Notes: a model not told the origin generated them from the letters alone. A stretch of 62,926 nt of DNA from JBOFFC01 sp051648405 (GCA_051648405.1 JBOFFC010000063.1:1-62926); one strand, 5' to 3'. Counted from the stretch's first letter, positions 28,693-38,068 are shown. Made by a program: numbers and translations.

Positions 28693-30470
28693 CCGCAGCG
28701 CGAACGGGCGACGTCGTCGTCGTGATGGGGGTCAGCGGCTGTGGCAAGACCACGGTCGGTCGGGCGCTCGCCGCCGACCTCGGCGTGTCGTTCTACGACG
28801 CCGACGCGTTCCACACACCCGAGAACGTGGCGAAGATGCGGTCGGGCGAGCCGCTCGACGACGACGACCGACGCCCGTGGCTTGCGCGGCTCGCGAACGA
28901 GGCGGCAAACTGGAGCGCAAGCGGCGGGGCTGTGCTCGCTTGCTCGGCGCTCAAGCGGCGCTATCGGCAAGCGCTGCGGGCCTGTGTCCCCGTGCGGTTC
29001 GTGTACCTCGACGGCACGTTCGACGAGATCGCCGCGCGGGTCGCCGAGCGCGAGGTCGAGTTCTTCCCCCCCGCGCTGCTGCACAGTCAGTTCGAGGCGC
29101 TCGAGCCCCCAGGCCCCGACGAGGCGCTGCGCGTCTCGATCGCGGCGCCCCCGGCGGCGATCGCTACACACGCCGCCTCGGCGCTGCGCGACGCGATGCC
29201 GATCGCCATCGACGGCGGCCCCGAAGTCGGGCTCTCCGACGCGCGTCTCGACGAGCTGATCGATGAAGTCGCCCAGCGGTGGGTCCTCGACGCGGGGGTC
29301 AAGCGGCTCCTGCTGCTCCCCCCCGACCACACGCGGCTGCACTCGTTCGCGGGCCCGATCACGACGCGGCTCTACCAGCGGCTCGCGGGCCGCGTCCACA
29401 TCGACGTGATGCCGACCCTCGGGACCCACAAGCCGATGACCGCCGCGCAGCTCCGGCTGATGTTCGGCGACGCGATCCCGCGCGAGCGGATCATCGACCA
29501 CGACTGGCGCGAGGGGCTCGAAACCCTCGGCTCGCTCCCCGCGGAGTTCCTCGCCGAGCACTCGTCGGGGCGCATGGAGTGGCCGGTCCCCGTGGCGGTG
29601 AGCAAGCACGTGGTGTCGGGGGGCTACGACCTTGTGCTGTCGATCGGCCAGGTCGTGCCGCACGAGGTGATCGGCTTCGCGAACCACACGAAGAACGTCT
29701 GCATCGGCGCCGGCGGAGGGGACCTGCTGCAAACGTCGCACTTCCTCGGGGCGGTGGTCGGGATCGAGGAAGTGCTCGGCACGGCCGACAACCCGGTCCG
29801 CCGGTTGGTAGACGAGGCGTTCTACTGGTTCGTCAGGCCGCGCGTCGATCTGCGGTTCCTGCTGACGGTTGTCGATGGTCGCGGCGCCGCGCCGCGGCTG
29901 CGCGCGTTCTGCGCGGGGACCGACAGCGACTCGTTCCGCTGGGCCGCGGACCTCGCGTGCCGGACGAACGTCGAGCGCGTCGAGCGGCCGCTCGAGCGCT
30001 GCGTCGTGACGCTCGACCCGCGCGAGTTCCACTCGACGTGGCTCGGAAATAAAGCGGTCTACCGGACGCGCAAGGCGATGGCCGACGGGGGGGAGCTCGT
30101 GGTGCTTGCCCCCGCGATCGACACGTTCGGCGAGGACCCAACGATCGACGCCCTCGTCCGCAAGCACGGCTACCGCGGGACCGACGCGACCCTCGCTGCG
30201 CTCGAAACGGACCCCGGTCTCAAGGCGAACCTCTCGGCAGCGGCCCACCTGATCCACGGCTCGTCGGAGGGGCGCTTCCGCGTGACGTACTGCCCTGGAC
30301 CGGGCCTCGTGCGAGAAGAAGTCGAGGGGGTTGGCTACAACTACCGCCCCTACGCGGAAGCGGCCGCCGAGTACGCGGTCGAAGGCCGCGCCGACGGCTG
30401 GCACACCACCAACGCCGGCGAGCCCTTCTACTACCTGCGAAACCCCGCCCTTGGGCTCTGGTCTACTTGA
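28689..30470 (+). CDS. gluconokinase fused to a LarA-family nickel-dependent racemase/epimerase
   Basis: A 593-residue two-domain enzyme. Residues about 8-175 are a GntK-type gluconokinase: P-loop GVSGCGKT (14-21) and DADAFHTPENVAKMRSGEPL, much like E. coli GntK. Residues about 180-593 are LarA-like. The Lar signature residues are in place: DHTR (D213-R216), GTHKP (H247), PHEVIGF (H325), K335 ten residues later and H351 sixteen residues after that. This is the spacing of His174, Lys184 and His200 in Lactobacillus LarA, where the lysine holds the nickel-pincer cofactor. Some LarA relatives are gluconate 2-epimerases, so I infer mannonate to gluconate, then phosphorylation. It is coupled to the isomerase-like gene. 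Cofactor genes larB/C/E are not in the window. Confidence 0.88.
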   Translation: MTAARTGDVVVVMGVSGCGKTTVGRALAADLGVSFYDADAFHTPENVAKMRSGEPLDDDDRRPWLARLANEAANWSASGGAVLACSALKRRYRQALRACVPVRFVYLDGTFDEIAARVAEREVEFFPPALLHSQFEALEPPGPDEALRVSIAAPPAAIATHAASALRDAMPIAIDGGPEVGLSDARLDELIDEVAQRWVLDAGVKRLLLLPPDHTRLHSFAGPITTRLYQRLAGRVHIDVMPTLGTHKPMTAAQLRLMFGDAIPRERIIDHDWREGLETLGSLPAEFLAEHSSGRMEWPVPVAVSKHVVSGGYDLVLSIGQVVPHEVIGFANHTKNVCIGAGGGDLLQTSHFLGAVVGIEEVLGTADNPVRRLVDEAFYWFVRPRVDLRFLLTVVDGRGAAPRLRAFCAGTDSDSFRWAADLACRTNVERVERPLERCVVTLDPREFHSTWLGNKAVYRTRKAMADGGELVVLAPAIDTFGEDPTIDALVRKHGYRGTDATLAALETDPGLKANLSAAAHLIHGSSEGRFRVTYCPGPGLVREEVEGVGYNYRPYAEAAAEYAVEGRADGWHTTNAGEPFYYLRNPALGLWST

Positions 30471-30487
30471 CTACTACAAGGAAGAAG

Positions 30488-30585
30488 GGGAACCACAGAT
30501 GAACGCAGATAAACGCAGATGAAAGCCGGCGTTCGGCAACTCGCGTCATGTCATCTGTGTTCATCCGCGTTCATCTGTGGTTCCC
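30488..30585. repeat. imperfect hairpin of AACCACAGATGAACGCAGAT type
   Basis: 30488-30522 pairs with 30551-30585 with about 32 of 35 matches, around a 28-base loop. Sequence of this phrase occurs in many bacteria as dispersed repeats. The 3' end of the following minus-strand gene lies inside the right arm. Confidence 0.85.
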
Positions 30586-31415
30586 TTCACTGCCGCAGCG
30601 CGCAAGTTGGCAAGGCTGATCCGGGCGACCTCTTCCGGCGTCGGCTCGTAGCGAAAGACCTCGACCGAGACCCAGCCGGCGTAGCCGGTCTCTTCGAGCG
30701 CCGCGAGGATCGGCGCGATCGCCACTTCCCCCATGCCGGGGCCCAGCAGGTTGGGGTCGTTGGCGTGGAAGTGCGCCGTCGAGGGGGCGTTCCCGCGCAC
30801 GATGTCGGCGATCGGCGGCCCCTCGCTGGCCATCGCCTTCACGTCGAGGTGCAACCGGCAGGCGGGAGACCCAACGAGCCCCGCCAGCCGCACGGCCGAG
30901 GCAGCGGTGAGCAGGAAGTCCCCTTCGGCGGGCCCGAGCGGCTCGAGCGCGAGCGTCACCCCGCGCGCTTCAAGCGTTGGCATCGCTAAGCGTAGCGTCT
31001 GGGCCGCGAAGCGCTCGGCGTCGTCGTACGAGACCCCCGGCAGCAGGTTGCGCTGCTGTGGCGAACCGAGCACCAGGACGCTCCCCCCGAGGTCGGCGCA
31101 CAGCTCTCCGAGCGCCGCGAGGTATTCGCCGGTCCGCCGCTGCACGGCCACGTCGGGGCTCGTGAGGTAAAAGCCGCTCGTCTTCGCCAGCAGCCAGTGG
31201 AGTCCAACGACTTCGAGGCCCGCCGCTTCGGCCGCGCTGCGGACCACCGCGCGCTCGGCGGCCGACAGCTCGCGAACGTCGCCGAGCTCAACCCCCGGGC
31301 CCTTGAGCGTGAACGGCGCGATCTCGGTCCCCGTGTAGCCAATCTCGGCCGTCAGGCGAAAGCCGTCGGCGAGCGACAACGCCGCGAACGTCTCGTTGCA
31401 GAGTGCGTACTTCAT
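30561..31415 (-). CDS. sugar phosphate isomerase/epimerase-like TIM barrel
   Basis: A 284-residue AP-endonuclease-2-type TIM barrel. Motifs: YTGTEIAPF near the N-terminus, LALEPLGPAEGD, HLDVKAMAS, HFHANDPNLLGPGMGEV and SVEVFRYEP. It would isomerise or epimerise a sugar-like compound. The last seven residues (GTTDERG) and the stop come from the right arm of the 30488-30585 repeat, so its natural C-terminus may have been replaced. It starts 28 bases after the Gfo/Idh gene stops, giving an operon with it and the next TIM barrel. Confidence 0.82.
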   Translation of the reverse strand: MKYALCNETFAALSLADGFRLTAEIGYTGTEIAPFTLKGPGVELGDVRELSAAERAVVRSAAEAAGLEVVGLHWLLAKTSGFYLTSPDVAVQRRTGEYLAALGELCADLGGSVLVLGSPQQRNLLPGVSYDDAERFAAQTLRLAMPTLEARGVTLALEPLGPAEGDFLLTAASAVRLAGLVGSPACRLHLDVKAMASEGPPIADIVRGNAPSTAHFHANDPNLLGPGMGEVAIAPILAALEETGYAGWVSVEVFRYEPTPEEVARISLANLRAAAVKGTTDERG

Positions 31416-31443
31416 GCGGGCGGCTGCGCTCAAAGTGGAGTGG

Positions 31444-32517
31444 CTAGAGCGTCTCGACCGCTCGCGGCGTTCCCGACTCGGCCGACTCGTACGCCGCGCG
31501 GATGATCGCGAGGGACTTGAAGGCCTCCTCGGGCTCGACGGTGGCGGGGCGCTCTTCGTCGATTGCTTGGAGGAAGTCCTCGATGTTGCGGCGGTGCTTC
31601 GTGTCGTCGATTGCCATCGGGTCGGCGGCGCCCCCGGCGCCACGGATTTCGCCGAAGCGCTCGCGGAGGGCCTCGTCGGCCTCGGACTCGTCGCGAAAAC
31701 GCCAGGTGACGAGGCGGTCCTCGTGGACTTCGATCGTCCCGTCGCGCCCCCCGACGTGGAACCGCACCGCGCCCCCGGGCCACATGGCGGTCGAAGCAAG
31801 GATCACTCCCAGGGCGCCACTCTCAAACCGCAGCGCGGCGGCCGCACAGTCCTCGACTTCGACGTCGCGCGGGTCGTGGCACAGCAGGCCGGTGTAGGCC
31901 GTCACCTCGACCACGCGGCCGGCGCCGGCCCCCTCGGCGAGCCACTGCATGGCGTCGATCGCGTGGATCGACTGGTTGATCATCGCCCCGCCGCCGTCGA
32001 GGGCCTTCGTTCCCTGCCACCGGCCGCCGCCGTAGTAGGCGTCGTCACGCCACCACGGGACGTACGCCGCGGCCATCGCCAGCCTCCCAAGGCGACCCGC
32101 CTGCGCCGCGTCGTGGGCGGCGGCGACCACCGGGTTGAAGCGCTGCGGGAAGACCCCCCCCAGCCGTGCGCTCGACCCCTGCGCCGCGGCGATCATCTCG
32201 CGGGCGCGCTCGAGCGTCACCTCCAGCGGCTTCTCGCACAGCACGTGAACCCCGCGGGCGAGCGCGGCGAGCGTCGGCTCGCGGTGGGCGCCGCTGGGGG
32301 TGCAAACCGTAACGACGTCGACGTCGCCTCCGGCCAGCATCGCGTCGATGTTGGGGAACCATCGCCCGCCGAACTCCGCGACAAAGCGTTCCCCCTTCTC
32401 GGCGCCGCGGCAGCAGCACGCCACGACCTGGGCCCCTGCGATCTCGGCGATCGACAGGGCGTGCAAGCGCGCGATCGCGCCGACGCCGACGATGCCGATG
32501 CGGTGCTGGGGCGTCAT
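31444..32517 (-). CDS. Gfo/Idh/MocA family oxidoreductase
   Basis: A 357-residue NAD(P)-dependent oxidoreductase. Rossmann motif GIVGVGAIARLHA at the N-terminus, CEKPLEVTLE carries the conserved Lys, and a C-terminal alpha/beta domain includes GGGAMINQSIHAIDAM. Family members oxidise or epimerise sugars and inositols; the substrate is unknown. It sits between two TIM-barrel epimerase-like genes in one minus-strand operon, a common pairing in sugar catabolism. Confidence 0.9.
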   Translation of the reverse strand: MTPQHRIGIVGVGAIARLHALSIAEIAGAQVVACCCRGAEKGERFVAEFGGRWFPNIDAMLAGGDVDVVTVCTPSGAHREPTLAALARGVHVLCEKPLEVTLERAREMIAAAQGSSARLGGVFPQRFNPVVAAAHDAAQAGRLGRLAMAAAYVPWWRDDAYYGGGRWQGTKALDGGGAMINQSIHAIDAMQWLAEGAGAGRVVEVTAYTGLLCHDPRDVEVEDCAAAALRFESGALGVILASTAMWPGGAVRFHVGGRDGTIEVHEDRLVTWRFRDESEADEALRERFGEIRGAGGAADPMAIDDTKHRRNIEDFLQAIDEERPATVEPEEAFKSLAIIRAAYESAESGTPRAVETL

Positions 32518-32547
32518 TGGGGGCTCGTTTCGATTCTCGCGGCGCGC

Positions 32548-33570
32548 TCAGGTCACAGCAGGACGCAGGTCGTGGTGGTCGCGTAGGTCGTAGCCGAGCC
32601 CCTTGGCGTCGAGCACGCGGCAGAGCGACCGCAGCGCGATCCCCAGCCCGTCGGGGCCGCTGTACCCGCCGAACTGCCCCCCGCCGCGCACGTGCGGCTC
32701 GAGGTCGACCAGAAGGCCGGGCAAGCCCAGCGCCTGCATCCGCGGCGCGATCGTGTGGGCGTCCTGGATCAGGTCGTCGAACACTCGCTGGTAGACGCCG
32801 CTGCCCCCCTCGACCGTGCGATACTCGCACAGGGCCTCTTCATCGACGTGCGCGACCCGCCCCTCGGCGGACATCGGCCGGTAGTCCTTCACGTGAATCC
32901 AGCCGAGGCCGTCCTTCATCGCCAGGTACTCGTCGAACGTTTCGTCGGGGGAGTAGCCCTGGGTGAGCAGATTCGCCGCGTCGAACACCAGCACCAGCGC
33001 GGGGTGGTTCACCTGGCGGTGGACCTCGCGCAGCAACTGGCCCGACTGGCCGACGAGGTTCGCCTCGACCTCGAGGCCGAACAGCAGTCCGTGCGCGGCG
33101 CACGCCTCGGCGATCCCCCCGAGTTGGTCGATCGCCTGCGGCAGGTGCGCGTCGGGCGACTCCCCCTTGGGGTGGTAGAACGAGAACCCGCGGACGAACT
33201 TCGTCCCGAGCCCCACCGCGGCCCGACATGCCCGCTCGACGTCCCCGGTTAGGTACTCGCCGAAGGGGACGTAGCGGTTGCCGGAGCCGTCTTCGCGGTC
33301 GAGCAGCTTGACCTTGCCGATCGGCGAGCCGATCGACGCGACCTCGAGGCCCAGCTCGGCGTTGCGCCGGGCCACCGCGGCGAGTTCCGCCGCATCGAGC
33401 GTGACGACGTTCTTGACCCCTCCGGCGCCGGCGACGCCGGTGAGATCGACGAAGCGGATCGTGTACTGACGGAGGCCGATCGCCGAGACGGCGGCGAGCT
33501 GCTCGTCGAGCCGCTTCGACGCCGATGCCTCGTCGGCGAAGGCGCTCAGACGTAGCGTCGGTGCAGGCAC
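32548..33570 (-). CDS. sugar phosphate isomerase/epimerase-like TIM barrel
   Basis: A 340-residue AP-endonuclease-2-type TIM barrel beginning at GTG. Readable segments: LRLSAFADEA, FGLEVEANLVGQ, LVFDAANLLTQG, WIHVKDYRP with GSGVYQRV, and LVDLEPHVRGGGQFGG. It is longer than the other TIM barrels here, so it is a different subfamily. It is the first gene of the minus-strand operon with the Gfo/Idh protein and the next TIM barrel, and is divergent from the GH130 gene. Confidence 0.82.
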   Translation of the reverse strand: MPAPTLRLSAFADEASASKRLDEQLAAVSAIGLRQYTIRFVDLTGVAGAGGVKNVVTLDAAELAAVARRNAELGLEVASIGSPIGKVKLLDREDGSGNRYVPFGEYLTGDVERACRAAVGLGTKFVRGFSFYHPKGESPDAHLPQAIDQLGGIAEACAAHGLLFGLEVEANLVGQSGQLLREVHRQVNHPALVLVFDAANLLTQGYSPDETFDEYLAMKDGLGWIHVKDYRPMSAEGRVAHVDEEALCEYRTVEGGSGVYQRVFDDLIQDAHTIAPRMQALGLPGLLVDLEPHVRGGGQFGGYSGPDGLGIALRSLCRVLDAKGLGYDLRDHHDLRPAVT

Positions 33571-33746
33571 GGGCAGGGTGGCGTGGGATCAGAAGGGAAA
33601 GGAAAAGGGGGCCGCGGCCGAGTCCGCGGAGCGCCGGCCGCCACGCTCGACCGAGCAGCCTAGCAACGCGGCTCGTTGGTACGCCACCCTCCGAACCGGC
33701 CCTTGGAGCCGCCCCCCGGCCCCCCGAGCGACGCCGGGTAAAGTGC

Positions 33747-33775
33747 TTGAACACGGGCCCGCCTCCGGCTATTCT
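33747..33775 (+). promoter_or_regulatory. candidate promoter of the GH130 gene
   Basis: TTGAAC (33747-33752), 17-base spacer, TATTCT (33770-33775), about 125 bases before the GH130 start. It lies in the 328-base gap between divergent genes, in which I see nothing else. Confidence 0.5.
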
Positions 33776-33898
33776 CAGCGAGTTCCGCGTCGCCGTCGGT
33801 TACACCGTCGGCGGTCGTGGGGCCACGAGGCCGCTCGCGGCCGGGACTTTTCCACACCGGGGCGGCACAGCCCGCTCGCCCGTCGGCAGGAGCCGCCC

Positions 33899-34915
33899 AT
33901 GACTTCCCCGATCGCAGCCCCCGGCCCCTCGACGTCGCGCGGCGCGACCACCAAGTTCCCCTGGCAAGAGAAGCCCGCCGGCCACGACGCCCCGGTCTGG
34001 CGCTATCGGGGCAACCCGGTCCTCGGCCGCAACCCGATGCCGGGGGTCCAAGGGATCTACAACTCGGCCGTCGTGCCGTTTGGCGACGGCTACGCCGGCG
34101 TCTTCCGGACCGAGAAGCACAACCGCTTCCCGCTGCTGCACGTCGGCTTCAGCGAGGACGGGCTCGACTGGCAGATCGAACGCGAGCCGATCCGCTACGC
34201 CAACCACACGCACGACGCCGCGGACTACGCCTACGACCCGCGCGTCGTGAAGATCGAGGACTGGTACTACATCTCGTGGTGCGGTGGCCACAACGGGCCG
34301 ACGATCAGCCTCGCCCGGACGCGCGACTTCCGCTCGTTCGAGCGGCTCGAGAACGCCTTCCTGCCGTTCAACCGCAACGGCGTGCTCTTCCCGCGCAAGA
34401 TCGGCGGCAGCTACGTCATGCTGAGCCGTCCGAGCGACGACGGGCACACCCCCTTCGGCGACATCTACCTGAGTCACAGCCCCGACATGGTCCACTGGGG
34501 GCGTCACCGCCTGGTGATGCGTCGCGGCGGGGGGCACGTCGGCCAGTGGTGGCAGCGCACCAAGATCGGCGCCGGCCCGATCCCCATCGAGACGCCCGAC
34601 GGCTGGCTGATGATCTACCACGGCGTGATCGACACTTGCAACGGCTTCGTCTACAGCATGGGCGCCGCGCTGCTGGACCTCGACGAGCCGTCGAAGGTCC
34701 TCTTCCGGACCGACCAGGCGCTGCTCACACCGGAGATGGACTACGAAACGACCGGTCACGTCCCGAACGTCTGCTTCCCCTGCGCGGCGCTGCTCGACGA
34801 GCCGACGGGTCGGCTGGCGATCTACTACGGCGCCGCCGACTCGGTGACCGCCCTCTGCTTCGCGCGGCTGGGTGAGCTGGTGGAGTTCACGAAGGCGAAT
34901 TCGTGCGTGTTTTGA
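33899..34915 (+). CDS. GH130 family glycoside phosphorylase
   Basis: A 338-residue five-bladed beta-propeller enzyme. NPVLGRNPMPGVQGIYNSA, YAGVFRTEKHNRF and HVGFSEDGLDW are typical of GH130, which cleaves beta-mannosides by phosphorolysis. YDPRVVKIEDWYYISWCG and WWQRTKIGAGPIPI also fit. It probably releases a mannose phosphate from a mannoside; the linkage cannot be told. No signal peptide is seen, so it is cytoplasmic. The ATG follows an AGGAG ribosome site. Confidence 0.9.
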   Translation: MTSPIAAPGPSTSRGATTKFPWQEKPAGHDAPVWRYRGNPVLGRNPMPGVQGIYNSAVVPFGDGYAGVFRTEKHNRFPLLHVGFSEDGLDWQIEREPIRYANHTHDAADYAYDPRVVKIEDWYYISWCGGHNGPTISLARTRDFRSFERLENAFLPFNRNGVLFPRKIGGSYVMLSRPSDDGHTPFGDIYLSHSPDMVHWGRHRLVMRRGGGHVGQWWQRTKIGAGPIPIETPDGWLMIYHGVIDTCNGFVYSMGAALLDLDEPSKVLFRTDQALLTPEMDYETTGHVPNVCFPCAALLDEPTGRLAIYYGAADSVTALCFARLGELVEFTKANSCVF

Positions 34916-35108
34916 ACTGCGGACGCAGAATAAGATTAGCCGCGGACGCTCGCGGATGAACGCAGATAGAGAAGGCGATCAACCGAGTCGTCTGCGCCTA
35001 TCAGCGGCTGCTCTTCCGTTATTCGATGGGCGAACGTGTCGCCAGATCTGTAACGGAGCTGCGTAGAATGCAGGAGGCGTTCTGGAGCCTCAAACCCCGC
35101 CCCTTGCG

Positions 35109-35345
35109 ATGACCACCGAACAGTTCCGAAAGATCCAGCAGGCCCACCCGTTCCAGCCCTTCAGGATGCGGATGGCGGACGGGCGTGTCTTCGACGTACC
35201 TCACCGCGATTTCGTCGCGTTGTCACCCACCGGTAGAACGGTCATCGTGTTCGACATTGAAGGGGCGGCGAGCTGCCTCGACCTGTTGCTGATGACCGAG
35301 ATCGAGATCCCTAGCCCATCGAGCCCCGGCGCGGGCGCCGCGTAG
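35109..35345 (+). CDS. short conserved hypothetical protein
   Basis: A 78-residue protein (QFRKIQQAHPFQPFRMRM, then ALSPTGRTVIVF). Short proteins of this style (HPFQPF, ALSPTGRT) occur often in planctomycetes, but no function is known to me. It looks like a single small beta-rich domain. The 193 bases before it (34916-35108) contain a decayed piece of the AACGCAGAT-type repeat (around 34950-35015). Confidence 0.7.
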   Translation: MTTEQFRKIQQAHPFQPFRMRMADGRVFDVPHRDFVALSPTGRTVIVFDIEGAASCLDLLLMTEIEIPSPSSPGAGAA

Positions 35346-35422
35346 ACGCCGACCCTCGCGGGTCGGTCTGCACGTGCCAGCGCTCTACAAACTGCGCCGC
35401 AACGCGTGGCCCTGGCAAGCGT

Positions 35423-37879
35423 TCACTCGATCGACACCTGCGTCTCGCGGCCCGCGCTGAGCGGCACGGTGCGGCCGCGGTAGCGGAGGTCGCCGGCGAC
35501 CGTATCGGGGAGACTGATCGTGCCGCTGCAGTGGCCGCTCGCCGGGTCGAAACGGAGCTCGCCAGTAATGGTCCCCTTGGGGTGCGGCATGCGAACGCTC
35601 ATCTCTTCCAGGCCCCCCGGCCGGGGCTCGATCAGCACCGACGCGAAGCCGGGCGACGCCGGCCGCACCCCGAACAACGACGCGCGGGCGTGGAACAGCG
35701 GGTGACTCCCCCAAGCGTGGCAGTCCGATCGCGTTGGCTCGGGGCCCTCGATCGGCGTCTTCAGCCCGAGCGCGTCGAGCTCCTTCCACAGACTCCAGCG
35801 CTCGACGATCTCCTCGCCCCGGTCGAGTCGCGCGAGCGCCTCGAACAGGTAGAACGAGAAGTAAATCGAGCAACGCTTAAGGTCCGACGCCGCGAGCATG
35901 GCGTTCAGGCACTCCTGCTGCTGGCCATCGGCCACGACGCCGCTCAAGATCGCCAGGCACTGGGCGTGCTCGCTGAACCGCTGCTTGGCAAGGTCGTCCG
36001 CGAGGAGCCGCCGCTCGGGGACCCAGAAGCGGTCGAAGACCACCTTGCCGAGCCGCCGCGCCTGGGCGCGGTTCCGCACCGCGAGGTCGGGCTCGCCGTA
36101 CGCCTCTTCCACGTCGGCCGCGTTGAGGAGCGCTTGCACCAAGTGCAGGTTCACGATGCTCGACTTGCCCTGCTTCGCCTCAGGCGGGTTGCCATCCCCC
36201 CAGCCATCGACCCAATCGACGAACGGCCAACCGGGGAGCGGGCCCAAAAGGCCGTCGGCTTCGAGCCGCGTGAGGAACCGATCGATCGTCCCGCGCATCG
36301 CCGGCAGGCGCTGGCGGACCCACTCCGGGTAGTCGCGCCAGTAGGCGTAGTCGCGGACCATGCCGACCCAGATCAGCGAAAACGTCGGCGACAACTGCGG
36401 GGTGCGGCTGGGGTAATGCTCGGCCGCCATCCCCCACAGTTGCATCGACCAATCGAAGAGCTCGATCGCCCGCCTCGGCAGCCGCGTGTCGGCGGTCATC
36501 GCGTAGGTCGTCAGCAGCTCGACGCGCGTGTCGCCGACGTACATCAACTGCTCGTAGTAGGGGCAATCCATGTAGGTCTCGTGGGCGCACGCCTGCATGC
36601 CCCGCACCATCAGGCCGTGCGTCCGGTCGAGGCTCTTGTCCGACGAAGCGAACATCCCCTCGTCTTCGAGAGGGTAGCGCGTTTGCAACACGTCGAACCG
36701 CTCGATCGTGAGTGGTTCGCTCGCGGTCTTCACCGTGAGCAGCACGTAGCGCCCCGCTCGCCACCACCACGTCTGGAAGCTCTGCTCGCCGCCGCTCGAG
36801 ACGAACATGTCGGCGACGCCACGGAACTCCTTGTTGAGGACCTCGTTGCGCGACCTCTTGAACCCGCTGCCCTTGCCGTCGGCGCCGAGCTCGTACAGCG
36901 ACTCGGCCCAAGCGACACGGACCGACGCGTCCTTGCCCCCCGCGAGCGTCATCCGCGGGTAAGCGGTCGCGTAGGTCTCGAGGTCGAACAGCACGGTGAC
37001 GGCGGAGTCGCTCGGGACGACGACCGTCGCTTCTCCTCGGGCGAGTCGGCCCCACGTGTCGCGGCTGCCGCTTTCGCAATGCGGAGCGCGGATCACACGC
37101 GGCTCGGGGAAATCACCATCGACAACCGCGCGCACCGTCCCCAGCGCTACCGGTTCGAGCTTCTGATCGGGGAGCGGCGACGGATGAAGCCGCCAGCCGG
37201 TCCGCATCAGGCCGTAGTGGTTCGCGCCGAGTGGTGGCGCGACAACTGCCAGGGGTGTGTCGCCCCCCTTGCCTTGGCGACGGCGGTCGATGGTCTGCTC
37301 GCGGCCGGCGAAGTCGGGGGGTGGTCCGGGGGCGAACGACCAACCGTCTACCCGGCGGGCACGCCAGTGGCCGGCGCCCGTGTTGAGCTGGCTGGCGAGG
37401 GGCCCCTCGGCGACGAACAGAAAGCCCCCTCGGTTCGTCGCTTGGGCGCACGGGGCGTCGTCGCCGATCCAGGCCACGGTCGCCGTCAGCCGATGCGGTC
37501 CGGGGGGCAAGCGAAGCCGATACGAGGCGAACGCCCAGTGGTTGACGTCCGAACGATCGGGCCCGATCGACATCAGGCGCCCGTCCAACGAGAGCTCGTA
37601 GCGCTGGTCAGCCGTCACGTGCACGACGACTTCCGTCGCCTCCGCGACCTCGAACGCGTTCTCGAACTCGAGCACCAGCTTCTCGTCGACGGCGGCGCCC
37701 TCGGCCCAGACCCACGCCCCCTTCTCGATCGCGTAGAGCGGATGGATGTTGGCGTCGAGCGGCACAGCGGCGACCGGCGTGGCGAGTCGCTGCCACGTTG
37801 ACTTGGCGTCGTCAGCCGAGGCAGGCCCCCGCGCAAGCAACGAGACCAGCGCGAAGACGAGGAGGCGGGGCGTGTGCAT
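35423..37879 (-). CDS. alpha-L-rhamnosidase-like GH78 glycoside hydrolase, secreted
   Basis: An 818-residue protein with a signal peptide (cleavage near residue 22). N-terminal beta-sandwich domains (about 30-360) precede an (alpha/alpha)6 catalytic barrel (about 400-730) and a final beta domain. The catalytic region shows CAHETYMDCPYYEQLMYVGD, where GH78 enzymes have their acid residues, then WPFVDWVDGWGDGN and CHAWGSHPL. It would release L-rhamnose from glycans in the periplasm or outside. It is the last enzyme of the carbohydrate region, transcribed away from the GH130 gene. Confidence 0.9.
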   Translation of the reverse strand: MHTPRLLVFALVSLLARGPASADDAKSTWQRLATPVAAVPLDANIHPLYAIEKGAWVWAEGAAVDEKLVLEFENAFEVAEATEVVVHVTADQRYELSLDGRLMSIGPDRSDVNHWAFASYRLRLPPGPHRLTATVAWIGDDAPCAQATNRGGFLFVAEGPLASQLNTGAGHWRARRVDGWSFAPGPPPDFAGREQTIDRRRQGKGGDTPLAVVAPPLGANHYGLMRTGWRLHPSPLPDQKLEPVALGTVRAVVDGDFPEPRVIRAPHCESGSRDTWGRLARGEATVVVPSDSAVTVLFDLETYATAYPRMTLAGGKDASVRVAWAESLYELGADGKGSGFKRSRNEVLNKEFRGVADMFVSSGGEQSFQTWWWRAGRYVLLTVKTASEPLTIERFDVLQTRYPLEDEGMFASSDKSLDRTHGLMVRGMQACAHETYMDCPYYEQLMYVGDTRVELLTTYAMTADTRLPRRAIELFDWSMQLWGMAAEHYPSRTPQLSPTFSLIWVGMVRDYAYWRDYPEWVRQRLPAMRGTIDRFLTRLEADGLLGPLPGWPFVDWVDGWGDGNPPEAKQGKSSIVNLHLVQALLNAADVEEAYGEPDLAVRNRAQARRLGKVVFDRFWVPERRLLADDLAKQRFSEHAQCLAILSGVVADGQQQECLNAMLAASDLKRCSIYFSFYLFEALARLDRGEEIVERWSLWKELDALGLKTPIEGPEPTRSDCHAWGSHPLFHARASLFGVRPASPGFASVLIEPRPGGLEEMSVRMPHPKGTITGELRFDPASGHCSGTISLPDTVAGDLRYRGRTVPLSAGRETQVSIE

Positions 37880-38068
37880 CGGGGTCGCCCGGAGGGGGAT
37901 AAGACAAACGACGTCACGGCGGCGGACGAGAGGCCACCGGTGCTGTAACGCCGGGGAGAGCTGCCGCGATTGTCACGGGCGCCACGTCGCACGGCTAGGT
38001 CCGGGTGCGGACCACGTCGGCGGGGCGCGGTCGGCGTTGCGGCAACAGGACCGGCGTCGCCTCTCTGG

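Noticed and set aside
28650..30470. Two separate genes (gntK and larA) with a sequencing error
   Set aside because: The frame is open through the joint and both domains keep all key residues in the same frame.
34913..35060. A small RNA or gene between GH130 and the 78-residue gene
   Set aside because: The bases look like a decayed copy of the CGCAGATGAA repeat with no clear hairpin or start.
35531..37801. A 756-codon open frame on the plus strand
   Set aside because: It is antisense to the GH78 gene and has no recognisable domain; high GC makes long shadow frames common here.
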